Shown here piece after piece: positions 52,202 to 60,272 of a stretch of 64,000 nucleotides of DNA. Position numbers and translations under genes: made by a program. Each line of letters starts with the position of its first letter. Position 1 is the stretch's first letter. The notes under the pieces are model-generated. The model was given only the letters and a program-made list of their open reading frames with translations, ran no database searches and was not told where the DNA came from. This DNA comes from CAWEQO01 sp963811225 (GTDB lineage: Bacteria; Chloroflexota; Anaerolineae; Anaerolineales; Anaerolineaceae). Location: positions 248,001 to 312,000 of the forward strand of contig CAWEQO010000001.1 in assembly GCA_963811225.1 (NCBI GenBank), given 5' to 3'.

Positions 52202-54700
52202 CTATGCACCTGCTTCCTCTCCAGTCGGAACTGTCAGCACGCTGCTGCCGCTCAGGGGTACTCCCACCGACCGCGGCAGGAGGGCCACACTCAAGGGCAG
52301 TTCTTCATCCAGGTGAATCTCCACCTCGCCGAAGACGCCCCCTTCCAGCTCGATCTTGATCTGCTGACCTTCATTGAAGGCGTACTGTGCGGCCGTATCA
52401 GGGTGCATCCTCAGGACTGCTTTGGCCATGCGGTTGTACAGCAGCGGGGTCTGCATCATCACCGTGCTGCGGTCGTACAGCTTCGTCACCGGCACGATCA
52501 CCAGCCCGGTAAACGGAACCTGACCTTCCTTCACGGGCTCTGCCTCGGGCAGCTGCACCTGCTCGCCGCGACCGGCGGCGGTGGTCAGCTGCTGGCCCAT
52601 GCCCTGGTTATTTTCATAGGATGTGCCGCCGTAGTACAGGTCCTCACGGCCCATGATCGGCCACTGCTCACGCACCTCGGCCAGCTTCTGGTAGCTCAGG
52701 CCATCGTAACCCGGCACGGCCGCCGCGATCTGCTTGAACACCAGGTTCGGGCCGCGGCCTTCCAGCTCCAGGCCCAGGCACTGCCCAATCCCGGCGGTGA
52801 TGGCAAAGTCGGCCAGCGGGTCGCGCGGCGGAACCGCCCGGTAATAGCGCTGGACTCGCCGTTCGCCATTGGTGAAGCTGCCCTCACGCTCGATAAACGA
52901 AGCTGCCGGCAGCACCAGGTCGGCCAGTTGGGCGGTATCGGTCAGGAACAGATCCTGGGTGATGATGAAGTCGGCTTCGGCCAGGGCCGCGGCCATCTTC
53001 GGATCGCTGCGGGCCGGGTCGGCTGCCGCGATGTAAGCCACCTTGGCCCCGGCTAGCGTTCCGCTCAAATCCTCGACCGGGCGGAAGCCCATGTCCCAGG
53101 CGCCCTGGGTGTTGGCGTCCGGCCACACGCCGATCAAGCCGTTGTTGGCCTTGCCGGTGTGGCTGGTTTTCATCAATAAATCGGCTGCGGTGCGCGCCAG
53201 GCGTTTCGACTCGCCCAGCCCGATGCCTTCGCTGCCGAAGATGACGATGCCGTTCTCGGCCTTGGCGAATGCCTCGGCCGCCAGCTTGATGTCCACCGGA
53301 GCGGACTCGGCGTTTTCCGGCAGGAAAGCCTCAAGCGTCTCGGTCTCGCGCCCATAGGCGTAATGCACCATGTGCTTGGCATAGCGCTCCAGCTTGGTGT
53401 TGCGCGGGTTAACCACGATCAAGGCCGCACCGCGCTCGGTGGCTTGCTTGACCCGCAGGAACCAAATGGGGGCTTCCTCTTCCAGGTCGCTGGCTATCAC
53501 CAGGATGGCGGTCTCAGCGCCGACGTTCTTGAAGTTGGTGCCCGGCTCCACGCCCACCTGGGCGGTCAGGTCGCCGCCGGCCATGTAGCTGTTCAACACG
53601 GCCTGTCCACCGTTTGCCAGGGTCAGCGCTTTGAGGTTGAACAGGTCTTCGTTCGAAAGCCGCCCGCCCGCCAGGGTCACCAGGCCGCCGTCCGTCGCGC
53701 CGATTTTCTCGGCCGCCAGTGCGAAAGCCTCTTCCCAGCTGATCGGGACAAACTCACCGTCGCGCCTTGCCACAGGTTGAGTCAGACGCTCGGGGGTCTG
53801 GGCGTAGTGATAGGCGAAGCGCCCTTTGTCACAGATCCAAATCTCGTTGACGTCTTCGTTCTGGCGCGGCATGACCCGCTTGACCACCGAATCGCCGCTG
53901 ATCGCTTCACGCCGCACGTTGAGCGTCAGGTTGCAGCCAACCGGGCACTGGGTGCAGATGGAGGCGACCGGTTTCAGCTCCCACGGGCGAGCCTTGAAAC
54001 GGAAATCGACCGTGGTCAGGGCCCCCACCGGGCAAATGTCGGTGGTGTTGCCCGAGAAGTACGAGTTGAAGCCCGGGTCGGAGTTGGTGATGATCTGCAA
54101 GGCCCGGCCGCGCTGCGAAAAGGCGATCACCGGATCGTCGACGATCTCATCCTGGAAGCGGATACAGCGGGCGCACTGGATGCAGCGCTCACGGTCGAGC
54201 ATGATCAGGTCCCCGAGCGGGTGGTGCTTGGCAAGCTGCAGCTTTTCATCGTAGAGGAAGCGGCTCTTGCCCGGGCCATACGCCTGGGTCAGGTTCTGCA
54301 GCGGGCACTCACCGCCCTTGTCACAGATCGGGCAGTCCAGCGGGTGCGAGGTCAGCAGGAACTCCAACATTTCGCGCCGGGCATCTTCGACCACCTGCGA
54401 CTGGGTCACCACAACCATCCCCTCTGAAACCGGGGTGGTGCAGGCAGTCTCCAGCTTGGGGCCGAAGGAAATCTTCTGGGTGCCGTCCTCGTTGAGGATC
54501 GGCTCTTTGGTGGCCCGGTCGAACGCCGGGCGGCCAATGGACACCAGGCACATGCGGCACATGCCCACCGGCTCCATCTTCGGGTGATAGCAAAAGACCG
54601 GGATGTCGACCTCGACCGTCTTGGCTGCGTCGACCACCAGCATGCCCGCAGGCACGCTCACGGTCTGATCGTTTATTTTTAAGGTTACCGTTTTAGCCAT
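52202..54700 (-). CDS. nuoG: NADH-quinone oxidoreductase subunit G
   Basis: 832 residues. N-terminal [2Fe-2S] motif with CYHPKMEPVGMCRMC, then the His-Cys [4Fe-4S] site and two clusters (CPICDKGGECPLQ, CIQCARCIRF), a further motif CTQCPVGCNL and a molybdopterin-oxidoreductase-like C-terminal domain without cofactor. Peripheral-arm electron wire. 7 nt after nuoF. Confidence 0.95.
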   Translation of the reverse strand: MAKTVTLKINDQTVSVPAGMLVVDAAKTVEVDIPVFCYHPKMEPVGMCRMCLVSIGRPAFDRATKEPILNEDGTQKISFGPKLETACTTPVSEGMVVVTQSQVVEDARREMLEFLLTSHPLDCPICDKGGECPLQNLTQAYGPGKSRFLYDEKLQLAKHHPLGDLIMLDRERCIQCARCIRFQDEIVDDPVIAFSQRGRALQIITNSDPGFNSYFSGNTTDICPVGALTTVDFRFKARPWELKPVASICTQCPVGCNLTLNVRREAISGDSVVKRVMPRQNEDVNEIWICDKGRFAYHYAQTPERLTQPVARRDGEFVPISWEEAFALAAEKIGATDGGLVTLAGGRLSNEDLFNLKALTLANGGQAVLNSYMAGGDLTAQVGVEPGTNFKNVGAETAILVIASDLEEEAPIWFLRVKQATERGAALIVVNPRNTKLERYAKHMVHYAYGRETETLEAFLPENAESAPVDIKLAAEAFAKAENGIVIFGSEGIGLGESKRLARTAADLLMKTSHTGKANNGLIGVWPDANTQGAWDMGFRPVEDLSGTLAGAKVAYIAAADPARSDPKMAAALAEADFIITQDLFLTDTAQLADLVLPAASFIEREGSFTNGERRVQRYYRAVPPRDPLADFAITAGIGQCLGLELEGRGPNLVFKQIAAAVPGYDGLSYQKLAEVREQWPIMGREDLYYGGTSYENNQGMGQQLTTAAGRGEQVQLPEAEPVKEGQVPFTGLVIVPVTKLYDRSTVMMQTPLLYNRMAKAVLRMHPDTAAQYAFNEGQQIKIELEGGVFGEVEIHLDEELPLSVALLPRSVGVPLSGSSVLTVPTGEEAGA

Positions 54701-54707
54701 GAAGCGT

Positions 54708-56000
54708 CTACTCCTTGTCCATCGCCGGGGCCGGCTCGCCCTCTTGAGGTTGCATAGCCGCCATGCGGTCGTAATCCTCCCGGAATTTCTCCAGGCTGGA
54801 GACGACCGCCATGGTGGAGAATTCTCCTAGCGCGCACAGGCACTTGTTCTGGATCTGCCGGGCTACCGTGCCCAGCAGCTCGGGATCGCCCGGTAGGGCA
54901 TTCCCCGACGCAATGCGGCGGGAGATCTGGTTCATCCAATAGGTGCCCTCCCGACAGGGGGTGCACTTCCCGCAGGATTCGTGCTTGAAAAAGTTAACCG
55001 TCTTGCTGACCAGCCAGGCGGTGTTGACCGTCTCATCCAGGATGATGACCGAGGCCGAGCCGAGCGGCGCTCCCAGATTCTGCTGGGTGGATTCGTAATC
55101 CATCTGCGAGTCCAGGGCGTTTTCGTTCGCCAGGACCAGGCTGGAGGATGCTCCCGCCGTCATGATGGCCTTGATCTCACCGCCGCCCAAGATACCACCG
55201 CCGTGCTCGTAGATCAGCTCGCGGAAGGTTGTGTCCATCGGCAGCTCGTAGTTGCCCGGCTTGTTAACCCGCCCTGAGAGCGAGTAGATCTTGACGCCGG
55301 GGCTCTTCTCAGTGCCAAACTGGTGGTACCAGGTGGCGCCGTGGTCGATGATCAGCGGCACGTTGGTCAGCGTCTCGACGTTGTTGATCACGGTCGGGCT
55401 GGCGTACAGGCCCTCGACCGCCGGGAAGGGCGGCCGCAGGCGCGGTTGTCCCAGATTGCCCTCCAGCGATTCCAGCAGGGCGGTCTCTTCGCCGCAGATG
55501 TAAGCGCCCGCGCCCATATGCGTGAGCAGGTGCAGGGAGTAGTCTGTGCCAAACAGGTTGTCTCCCAGCAGCCCGGCCTCCTCCAGTTCGGCGATCTTCT
55601 GGTCGATGGACTTGCCGATCTGCCAAAACTCGCCGCGCAGGTACACGTACGAATGGTTGGCCTCCACTGCATACGAGGCCAGCATCAACCCTTCCAGGAA
55701 CTGAAAGGGGTTGCCCTCCAAGATTTCACGATCTTTAAAGGTGCCCGGCTCGGATTCGTCCCCGTTTGCCACCACGTAATGCGGCCAGCGGTTGTTGGGG
55801 ATGAAGCTCCACTTGACACCGGTGGGGAAGCCGGCGCCGCCCCGGCCGCGCAGCCCTGAAGCTTTGACCTCGTTGAGCACTTCGGCCGGTTTCATACTGG
55901 TGACCGCCTTGCGGAAAGCCGCAAAGCCGCCGTTGTCGAGATACACCTGGAGTTGATCCAGGTTGGGGATCTCGCGGTGGCGCAGCAGGTAATGAGTCAT
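54708..56000 (-). CDS. nuoF: NADH-quinone oxidoreductase subunit F
   Basis: 430 residues. Holds FMN and the NADH site: GRGGAGFPTGVKW, NGDESEPGTFKDREI, and the [4Fe-4S] N3 ligands ESCGKCTPCREGT with a later Cys (CLCALGEFS). Takes the hydride from NADH. 2 nt after nuoE. Confidence 0.96.
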   Translation of the reverse strand: MTHYLLRHREIPNLDQLQVYLDNGGFAAFRKAVTSMKPAEVLNEVKASGLRGRGGAGFPTGVKWSFIPNNRWPHYVVANGDESEPGTFKDREILEGNPFQFLEGLMLASYAVEANHSYVYLRGEFWQIGKSIDQKIAELEEAGLLGDNLFGTDYSLHLLTHMGAGAYICGEETALLESLEGNLGQPRLRPPFPAVEGLYASPTVINNVETLTNVPLIIDHGATWYHQFGTEKSPGVKIYSLSGRVNKPGNYELPMDTTFRELIYEHGGGILGGGEIKAIMTAGASSSLVLANENALDSQMDYESTQQNLGAPLGSASVIILDETVNTAWLVSKTVNFFKHESCGKCTPCREGTYWMNQISRRIASGNALPGDPELLGTVARQIQNKCLCALGEFSTMAVVSSLEKFREDYDRMAAMQPQEGEPAPAMDKE

Positions 56001-56002
56001 GC

Positions 56003-56584
56003 TTACGCCTCCTCTTCCATTTGGTCGGTATGGTCCATCGGCACGGCCTGCTCCACCGGCTGGCCACCCTCGGCGGGCTGGCTCTGTGCTGCCCGCTCGC
56101 GCAGCGCCTTGAGCACCTCTCGCGCCGTGTCGATGGTCTGGTGTTCGTGGTAAGTGATCTCACCGTCGCCTTGCACCTGGAACATCGGCGCCCGGTGGCA
56201 AGCCGCCAGGCACTTGACCTCTTCGATCGTGAACAGGCCGTCTGCGGTAGTCTCGCCCACGCCAATGCCCAGCTCGACGCACACTTCCGCCAGGAAGGTC
56301 TCGGCGCCGCGCAGGGCGCAGGGCAGATCGGTGCACACCTGAATGCGATAACGACCGCCTTCTTCTTCGTGGAACAGGGTGTAGAAGCCCACGATGGAGG
56401 TGACGTCGGTCGGGGAAATCTCCAAAATCTCGGCGATCTCATGGACCGCCTGTTGGGTAATATAAGGGGTGTCTATCTGCGCCAGGAACAGCAGCGGCAT
56501 CACCGCCGAGCGCTTGCGGTCGGCGGGATACTTCGCCAGGATCTGGCGGATCTCTTCTGGGTACTTATGGAATAATTCGTTCAC
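56003..56584 (-). CDS. nuoE: NADH-quinone oxidoreductase subunit E
   Basis: About 193 residues with the [2Fe-2S] N1a ligands C-x4-C (CTDLPC) and C-x3-C (CLAAC). Starts at GTG 56584 (NELFHKYPEE), overlapping the nuoD stop as GTGA; the 79 codons upstream in frame are antisense-like to nuoD. An extra Gln/Glu-rich tail of about 30 residues follows the domain. Confidence 0.93.
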   Translation of the reverse strand: MNELFHKYPEEIRQILAKYPADRKRSAVMPLLFLAQIDTPYITQQAVHEIAEILEISPTDVTSIVGFYTLFHEEEGGRYRIQVCTDLPCALRGAETFLAEVCVELGIGVGETTADGLFTIEEVKCLAACHRAPMFQVQGDGEITYHEHQTIDTAREVLKALRERAAQSQPAEGGQPVEQAVPMDHTDQMEEEA

Positions 56585-57810
56585 CGGTCTGCATCTCCCA
56601 GGATCACATCGATGCTGGCAATGATCGCCACGACGTCGGCGACGAAGTGGCCGCGTGTCAGCAGGGGAAGAATTTGCAAGTTCGCAAAGGAGGGCGTGTT
56701 GTAGTGGATGCGCTGGGCTTTCGGCCCGTCGTTGCCCTCCAGATAAACGCCCAGCTTGCCACGCGGAGATTCCGTCGCAACGAAGACTGAGCCTTCTGGC
56801 AAAGAAAAGCCCTCCGTCCACAGCTTGAAGTGGTGGATCAACGATTCCATGCTGATCCCCAGTTCAGAGCGCGGCGGGGCGACGAATTTACGGTTGTTGC
56901 TGCGCACCGGTCCAAACGGCAGGCTGTCCATCCCTTGCTGGATGATGCGCAGCGATTGGCGCAGCTCTTGCATGCGCACAATGTAGCGGCCGTGGACATC
57001 GCCGGTCGTGGTGGTGGGAATATCGAAATCGTATTGTTCGTAACCGCTGTAAGGCTGGGCCTTGCGGATATCGTAGGCCATACCCGAGGCGCGCAGCACC
57101 GGGCCGGTAATGCCGTACTGCATACACTCATCGACGGTAATCACGCCGATGCCCTGCGTGCGGTCAAGGAACAGCGGGTTCTTATTGAGCAGCGATTCGT
57201 ATTCCTCAATCTTTGCAGGCATGATCTTGAGGATGTGGCGTACAGCATCCTCGAATTCGACCGGCACATCCCGCCACAGCCCGCCGGGACGCGGGTAGGT
57301 GGTCATCATACGCTGGCCGGAACACATCTCGAAAATATCCAGGATCTGCTCGCGCTCGCGCATCGTATACAGGAACAACGACATGGCGCCCAGATCGAGG
57401 GCCGAGGTGCCCAGCCACAACAAGTGTGAGGCAATCCGGGTCAGCTCGGTTAGAATGACGCGCAGCGTCTGTGCGCGCGGCGGCACATCCAGCTCGGCCA
57501 GCTTTTCGATCGCCATGCAGTACACCAGGTTGTTGCCGATTGGGTTGAGGTAATCCAGGCGGTCGGTCATCACTTCGGCCTTCAGGTACGTCTTGGCCTC
57601 CATGTTCTTTTCAATCCCGGTATGCAAGAAACCAATATCCGGAATGCAGTTGACCACAATCTCGCCGTCCAGCTCCAGCAGCAGGCGCAGCACCCCGTGG
57701 GTGCTGGGGTGCTGAGGGCCCATATTCAGCAGCATGGTTTCGCCCGTCAGGGCTTTCTCGGAAACCAGGTGCCGCAGCTCGTCGACGTCGACTTCACGTA
57801 GTTCTGTCAT
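56581..57810 (-). CDS. nuoD: NADH-quinone oxidoreductase subunit D
   Basis: 409 residues, 49 kDa-subunit homologue. Segments LNMGPQHPSTHGVLRLLLEL, IPDIGFLHTGIEKNME and LGIYVEGN-like GKLGVYLEGND form the quinone-binding cavity with NuoB. Separate from NuoC, as in most bacteria other than enterics. Confidence 0.96.
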   Translation of the reverse strand: MTELREVDVDELRHLVSEKALTGETMLLNMGPQHPSTHGVLRLLLELDGEIVVNCIPDIGFLHTGIEKNMEAKTYLKAEVMTDRLDYLNPIGNNLVYCMAIEKLAELDVPPRAQTLRVILTELTRIASHLLWLGTSALDLGAMSLFLYTMREREQILDIFEMCSGQRMMTTYPRPGGLWRDVPVEFEDAVRHILKIMPAKIEEYESLLNKNPLFLDRTQGIGVITVDECMQYGITGPVLRASGMAYDIRKAQPYSGYEQYDFDIPTTTTGDVHGRYIVRMQELRQSLRIIQQGMDSLPFGPVRSNNRKFVAPPRSELGISMESLIHHFKLWTEGFSLPEGSVFVATESPRGKLGVYLEGNDGPKAQRIHYNTPSFANLQILPLLTRGHFVADVVAIIASIDVILGDADR

Positions 57811-57822
57811 CGGTCCCCACTC

Positions 57823-58335
57823 CTATTCTTCCCCGTGCGGCTTGCGCAGGTCGATCTCTTCGATGTTGAAGGTGAACGCCACCTCTTCATAGCCGGTGGG
57901 ATAATCTTTGCGCAGCGGGTGACCGGACCAATCGGCGGGCATCAGGATGCGGCGCAGGTCCGAATGGCCTTCGAAGACGATGCCGAACAGGTCCCAAATC
58001 TCGCGCTCGAACCAGTTCGCGCCGGGATAAATCCCCTCGACGGTCGGCACGACCGGCTTGATCTCGCCGACCGGCACGCGCAGCTGCACGCGCACATTCT
58101 TATCGAACGAGTAAACCTGGTACACCACGTTGAAGCGAGGCTCGCCGTCGGGCCAGTAATCCACCGCCGTGACATCTTCCAGCATCTCAAACTGGAACTC
58201 GTCCCGCAGGGTACGAGCCGCCTCGACGATATTCTCCGGTGGGATCAGCAGCGTCGTCTCACCTCGAAACTCGGCGGGCGCCGCCTTGAAGCGGTCTTCA
58301 AACATCCGAACCATCGGTTGAAGGAGATCATTCAT
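57823..58335 (-). CDS. nuoC: NADH-quinone oxidoreductase subunit C
   Basis: 170 residues. 30 kDa-subunit family with VPTVEGIYPGANWFEREIWDLFGIVFEGHSDLRRILMPADWSGHPLRKDYP, the diagnostic C-terminal motif. Connects the peripheral arm. 12 nt before the nuoD start. Confidence 0.95.
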   Translation of the reverse strand: MNDLLQPMVRMFEDRFKAAPAEFRGETTLLIPPENIVEAARTLRDEFQFEMLEDVTAVDYWPDGEPRFNVVYQVYSFDKNVRVQLRVPVGEIKPVVPTVEGIYPGANWFEREIWDLFGIVFEGHSDLRRILMPADWSGHPLRKDYPTGYEEVAFTFNIEEIDLRKPHGEE

Positions 58336-58369
58336 CGAACGTATCCGTTTCTATTCTCGCAGCAACAGG

Positions 58370-58852
58370 TCACGCCCAGTCTTGCAGGCGCTCACCTTTC
58401 ACTTTTTCATGCAGGGTCAAAATGCCGTGGATTAAAGCCTCGGGGCGCGGCGGGCAGCCCGCCACGTACACATCCACCGGCACAATCTCGTCCACCCCCT
58501 GGACGATCGCATAGTTATTGAATACTCCCCCTGTGGAGGCGCAGTCACCCATGGCGATCACCCACTTGGGATCGGGCATCTGATCGTACAGCTTGCGCAG
58601 CACGGGGGCCATCTTGCGGCTTACTCGCCCTGCCACGATCATGAGGTCCGACTGGCGCGGGCTGGCCCGCATCAGCTCCATCCCGAAGCGGCTCATATCG
58701 TAATTTGAAGCCTGCGCAGCCATCATTTCGATGGCGCAGCAAGCCAGTCCAAACAACATCGGCCACATCGAATTGGTGCGTGACCAGTTGACCAGCTTCT
58801 CCAGATTGGTGGTGAAGATGCCCATATTGCCCGTTTTTTGCTCTATTCCCAT
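58370..58852 (-). CDS. nuoB: NADH-quinone oxidoreductase subunit B
   Basis: About 160 residues. Cluster N2 ligands: adjacent Cys38-Cys39 (LACCAIEMM), a later Cys in MGDCAST and another in GCPPRPEAL. N2 is the terminal cluster that reduces quinone. ATG 58852 has AAGGAGCGTTGGA before it; the upstream ATG 7 codons earlier lacks spacing. It overlaps nuoA by 10 nt. Confidence 0.95.
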   Translation of the reverse strand: MGIEQKTGNMGIFTTNLEKLVNWSRTNSMWPMLFGLACCAIEMMAAQASNYDMSRFGMELMRASPRQSDLMIVAGRVSRKMAPVLRKLYDQMPDPKWVIAMGDCASTGGVFNNYAIVQGVDEIVPVDVYVAGCPPRPEALIHGILTLHEKVKGERLQDWA

Positions 58853-59199
58853 TCCAACGCTCCTTTTTTCCATGCGTACACGAAAGCTACCTCTAAAACC
58901 ACCATGAAGACGACCATCATATACAGACCTGTAGAGCCCAGGTTACGGAAGATGACCGCCCAAGGCAGCACGAAAATCACTTCAATATCGAACAGGATAA
59001 ATAAGACCGCAACCAGGTAGTAGCGCACCGAAATGCGCCGGGTGCCCGGTCCATAAGGCCGCATGCCCGATTCGTACGGCTGCATTTTGCGTGCGCTGGG
59101 CCGTCGGGGGCCGAAGAAGGTGCCGAGCCCGATGACGGTGAACCCCAGAATCGTGGCAACGATGATCAAGATCAACAAGGGAATGTATTGGATTAGCAT
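58843..59199 (-). CDS. nuoA: NADH-quinone oxidoreductase subunit A
   Basis: About 118 residues with three helices and the loop motif KMQPYESGMRPYGPGTRRISVRYYLVAVLFILFDIEVIF. First gene of the operon. ATG 59199 follows AAGGA at 7-nt spacing; TTG two codons upstream is the other option. Confidence 0.94.
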   Translation of the reverse strand: MLIQYIPLLILIIVATILGFTVIGLGTFFGPRRPSARKMQPYESGMRPYGPGTRRISVRYYLVAVLFILFDIEVIFVLPWAVIFRNLGSTGLYMMVVFMVVLEVAFVYAWKKGALEWE

Positions 59200-59236
59200 A
59201 GACAATCCTTACCTAGAAGGTCTAATTTACTCGGAA

Positions 59237-59265
59237 AGTATATCATAGAGATGCGTTGGTGGCAA
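59237..59265 (-). promoter_or_regulatory. Promoter of the nuo operon
   Basis: On the minus strand TTGCCA (complement of 59260-59265), exactly 17 bp, TATACT (complement of 59237-59242), about 38 nt before the nuoA ATG. Good sigma-70 match and the only promoter seen ahead of the 14 genes. An imperfect hairpin (59309-59365) lies upstream and may belong to the preceding gene's terminator region. Confidence 0.7.
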
Positions 59266-59371
59266 ATTTCACAAGGCAAGCGTATAAACTCCCATCCCTT
59301 TTTAATGTTTGCGTTGGCTGCTGCAGCATCTTCTCTTCAGCAACATACTGCTTCAGCAAACGCAAGGAAAT

Positions 59372-59410
59372 AAAACCTTTGCGCTCCTGCGAAATGGGCG
59401 CAAAGGTTTT
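59372..59410 (-). terminator. Terminator after the 59457 gene
   Basis: AAAACCTTTGCGC (59372-59384) pairs with GCGCAAAGGTTTT (59398-59410) around 13 nt. About 45 bp after the stop of the 59457-60272 gene and before the nuo promoter. Confidence 0.75.
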
Positions 59411-59456
59411 TATGCGAATGACGCCTTGCTTACATTCGGTTCAAAACAATCGCCCG

Positions 59457-60272
59457 TTATTCGGTTGTGATTAATACCTTTAAGTAGGGGGCTGGCATGA
59501 AGCGCAGCAACTCGAACAGCTGGCCCTCGAGCGCCAGTGGCCCGTTATCCTTCACCTTGGGTGTCTTGGTCGGCTTCTTCGTCGGCTTCGTATGCGGCTC
59601 CTGTGTGGCGGTACTGGTCGGCGCCAAAGTCTTGAGTGCAGGCGTGGAAGCCGGCGGCGTATTGGTTGGCACAGGCGGCGGTGTATCGGTCGGCGCAGCC
59701 GGTGGCGTACCGGTTGGCGCAGGCGGCGGCGTATCCTTCGGCTTCTTGGTCTTCTCCACACCCGGTTGGTTTTGCGTCGCCGTAGCGCTTGGAAGCAGCA
59801 GCAGCGCCGGCCGCGTCTCTGTAGGGCTAGCCGTCATCGTCGGCGTCTGGGTGGAGGTCCGCGTAAGCGAGGCGGTCGCGGATGGCACTGCGCTGTTCAT
59901 CAAAGCCGGCTGCTCGGTACCCACACGCGCCACCGCCAGGGACGTCACGCTCGGCACGGCGGCATCCAGGTTCCCCACAATATGCTTGAACTCGCTTTCG
60001 ATAATGAAAGACGAGCCCTGCTTGGTGGTGATCACCTGGCGTATCAGATCAATTTTTAATGGCGGCAAAAACTTGCGGATAGCGTCCACCCTGTAGCTGG
60101 CCTTGTGCGCCGACCGGATGGGGACATCGATCATATGTGCGGCCTTTACACCGCCCTCGGGACCCGAGAGTAAAAACAGGAGTACCACGAGACAGATCGC
60201 GAGCGCCCCAATCAAAAGGATCTGCCAAATCGAAGAACCGAACCGAGAAAGTCGCTGCTTGTGCTGTTTCAT
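59457..60272 (-). CDS. Membrane-anchored Thr/Pro-rich protein
   Basis: 271 residues. A single membrane helix (about 16-37), a small domain (about 45-115: IDVPIRSAHKASYRV to FKHIVGNL), a long Thr/Pro/Ala/Lys repeat stalk (about 120-245) and a short hydrophobic C-terminus. The N-in topology puts the stalk outside. I do not recognise the folded part. Its ATG overlaps the end of the cyclase-like gene (ATGA), so translation is coupled and the two probably work together. Confidence 0.8.
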   Translation of the reverse strand: MKQHKQRLSRFGSSIWQILLIGALAICLVVLLFLLSGPEGGVKAAHMIDVPIRSAHKASYRVDAIRKFLPPLKIDLIRQVITTKQGSSFIIESEFKHIVGNLDAAVPSVTSLAVARVGTEQPALMNSAVPSATASLTRTSTQTPTMTASPTETRPALLLLPSATATQNQPGVEKTKKPKDTPPPAPTGTPPAAPTDTPPPVPTNTPPASTPALKTLAPTSTATQEPHTKPTKKPTKTPKVKDNGPLALEGQLFELLRFMPAPYLKVLITTE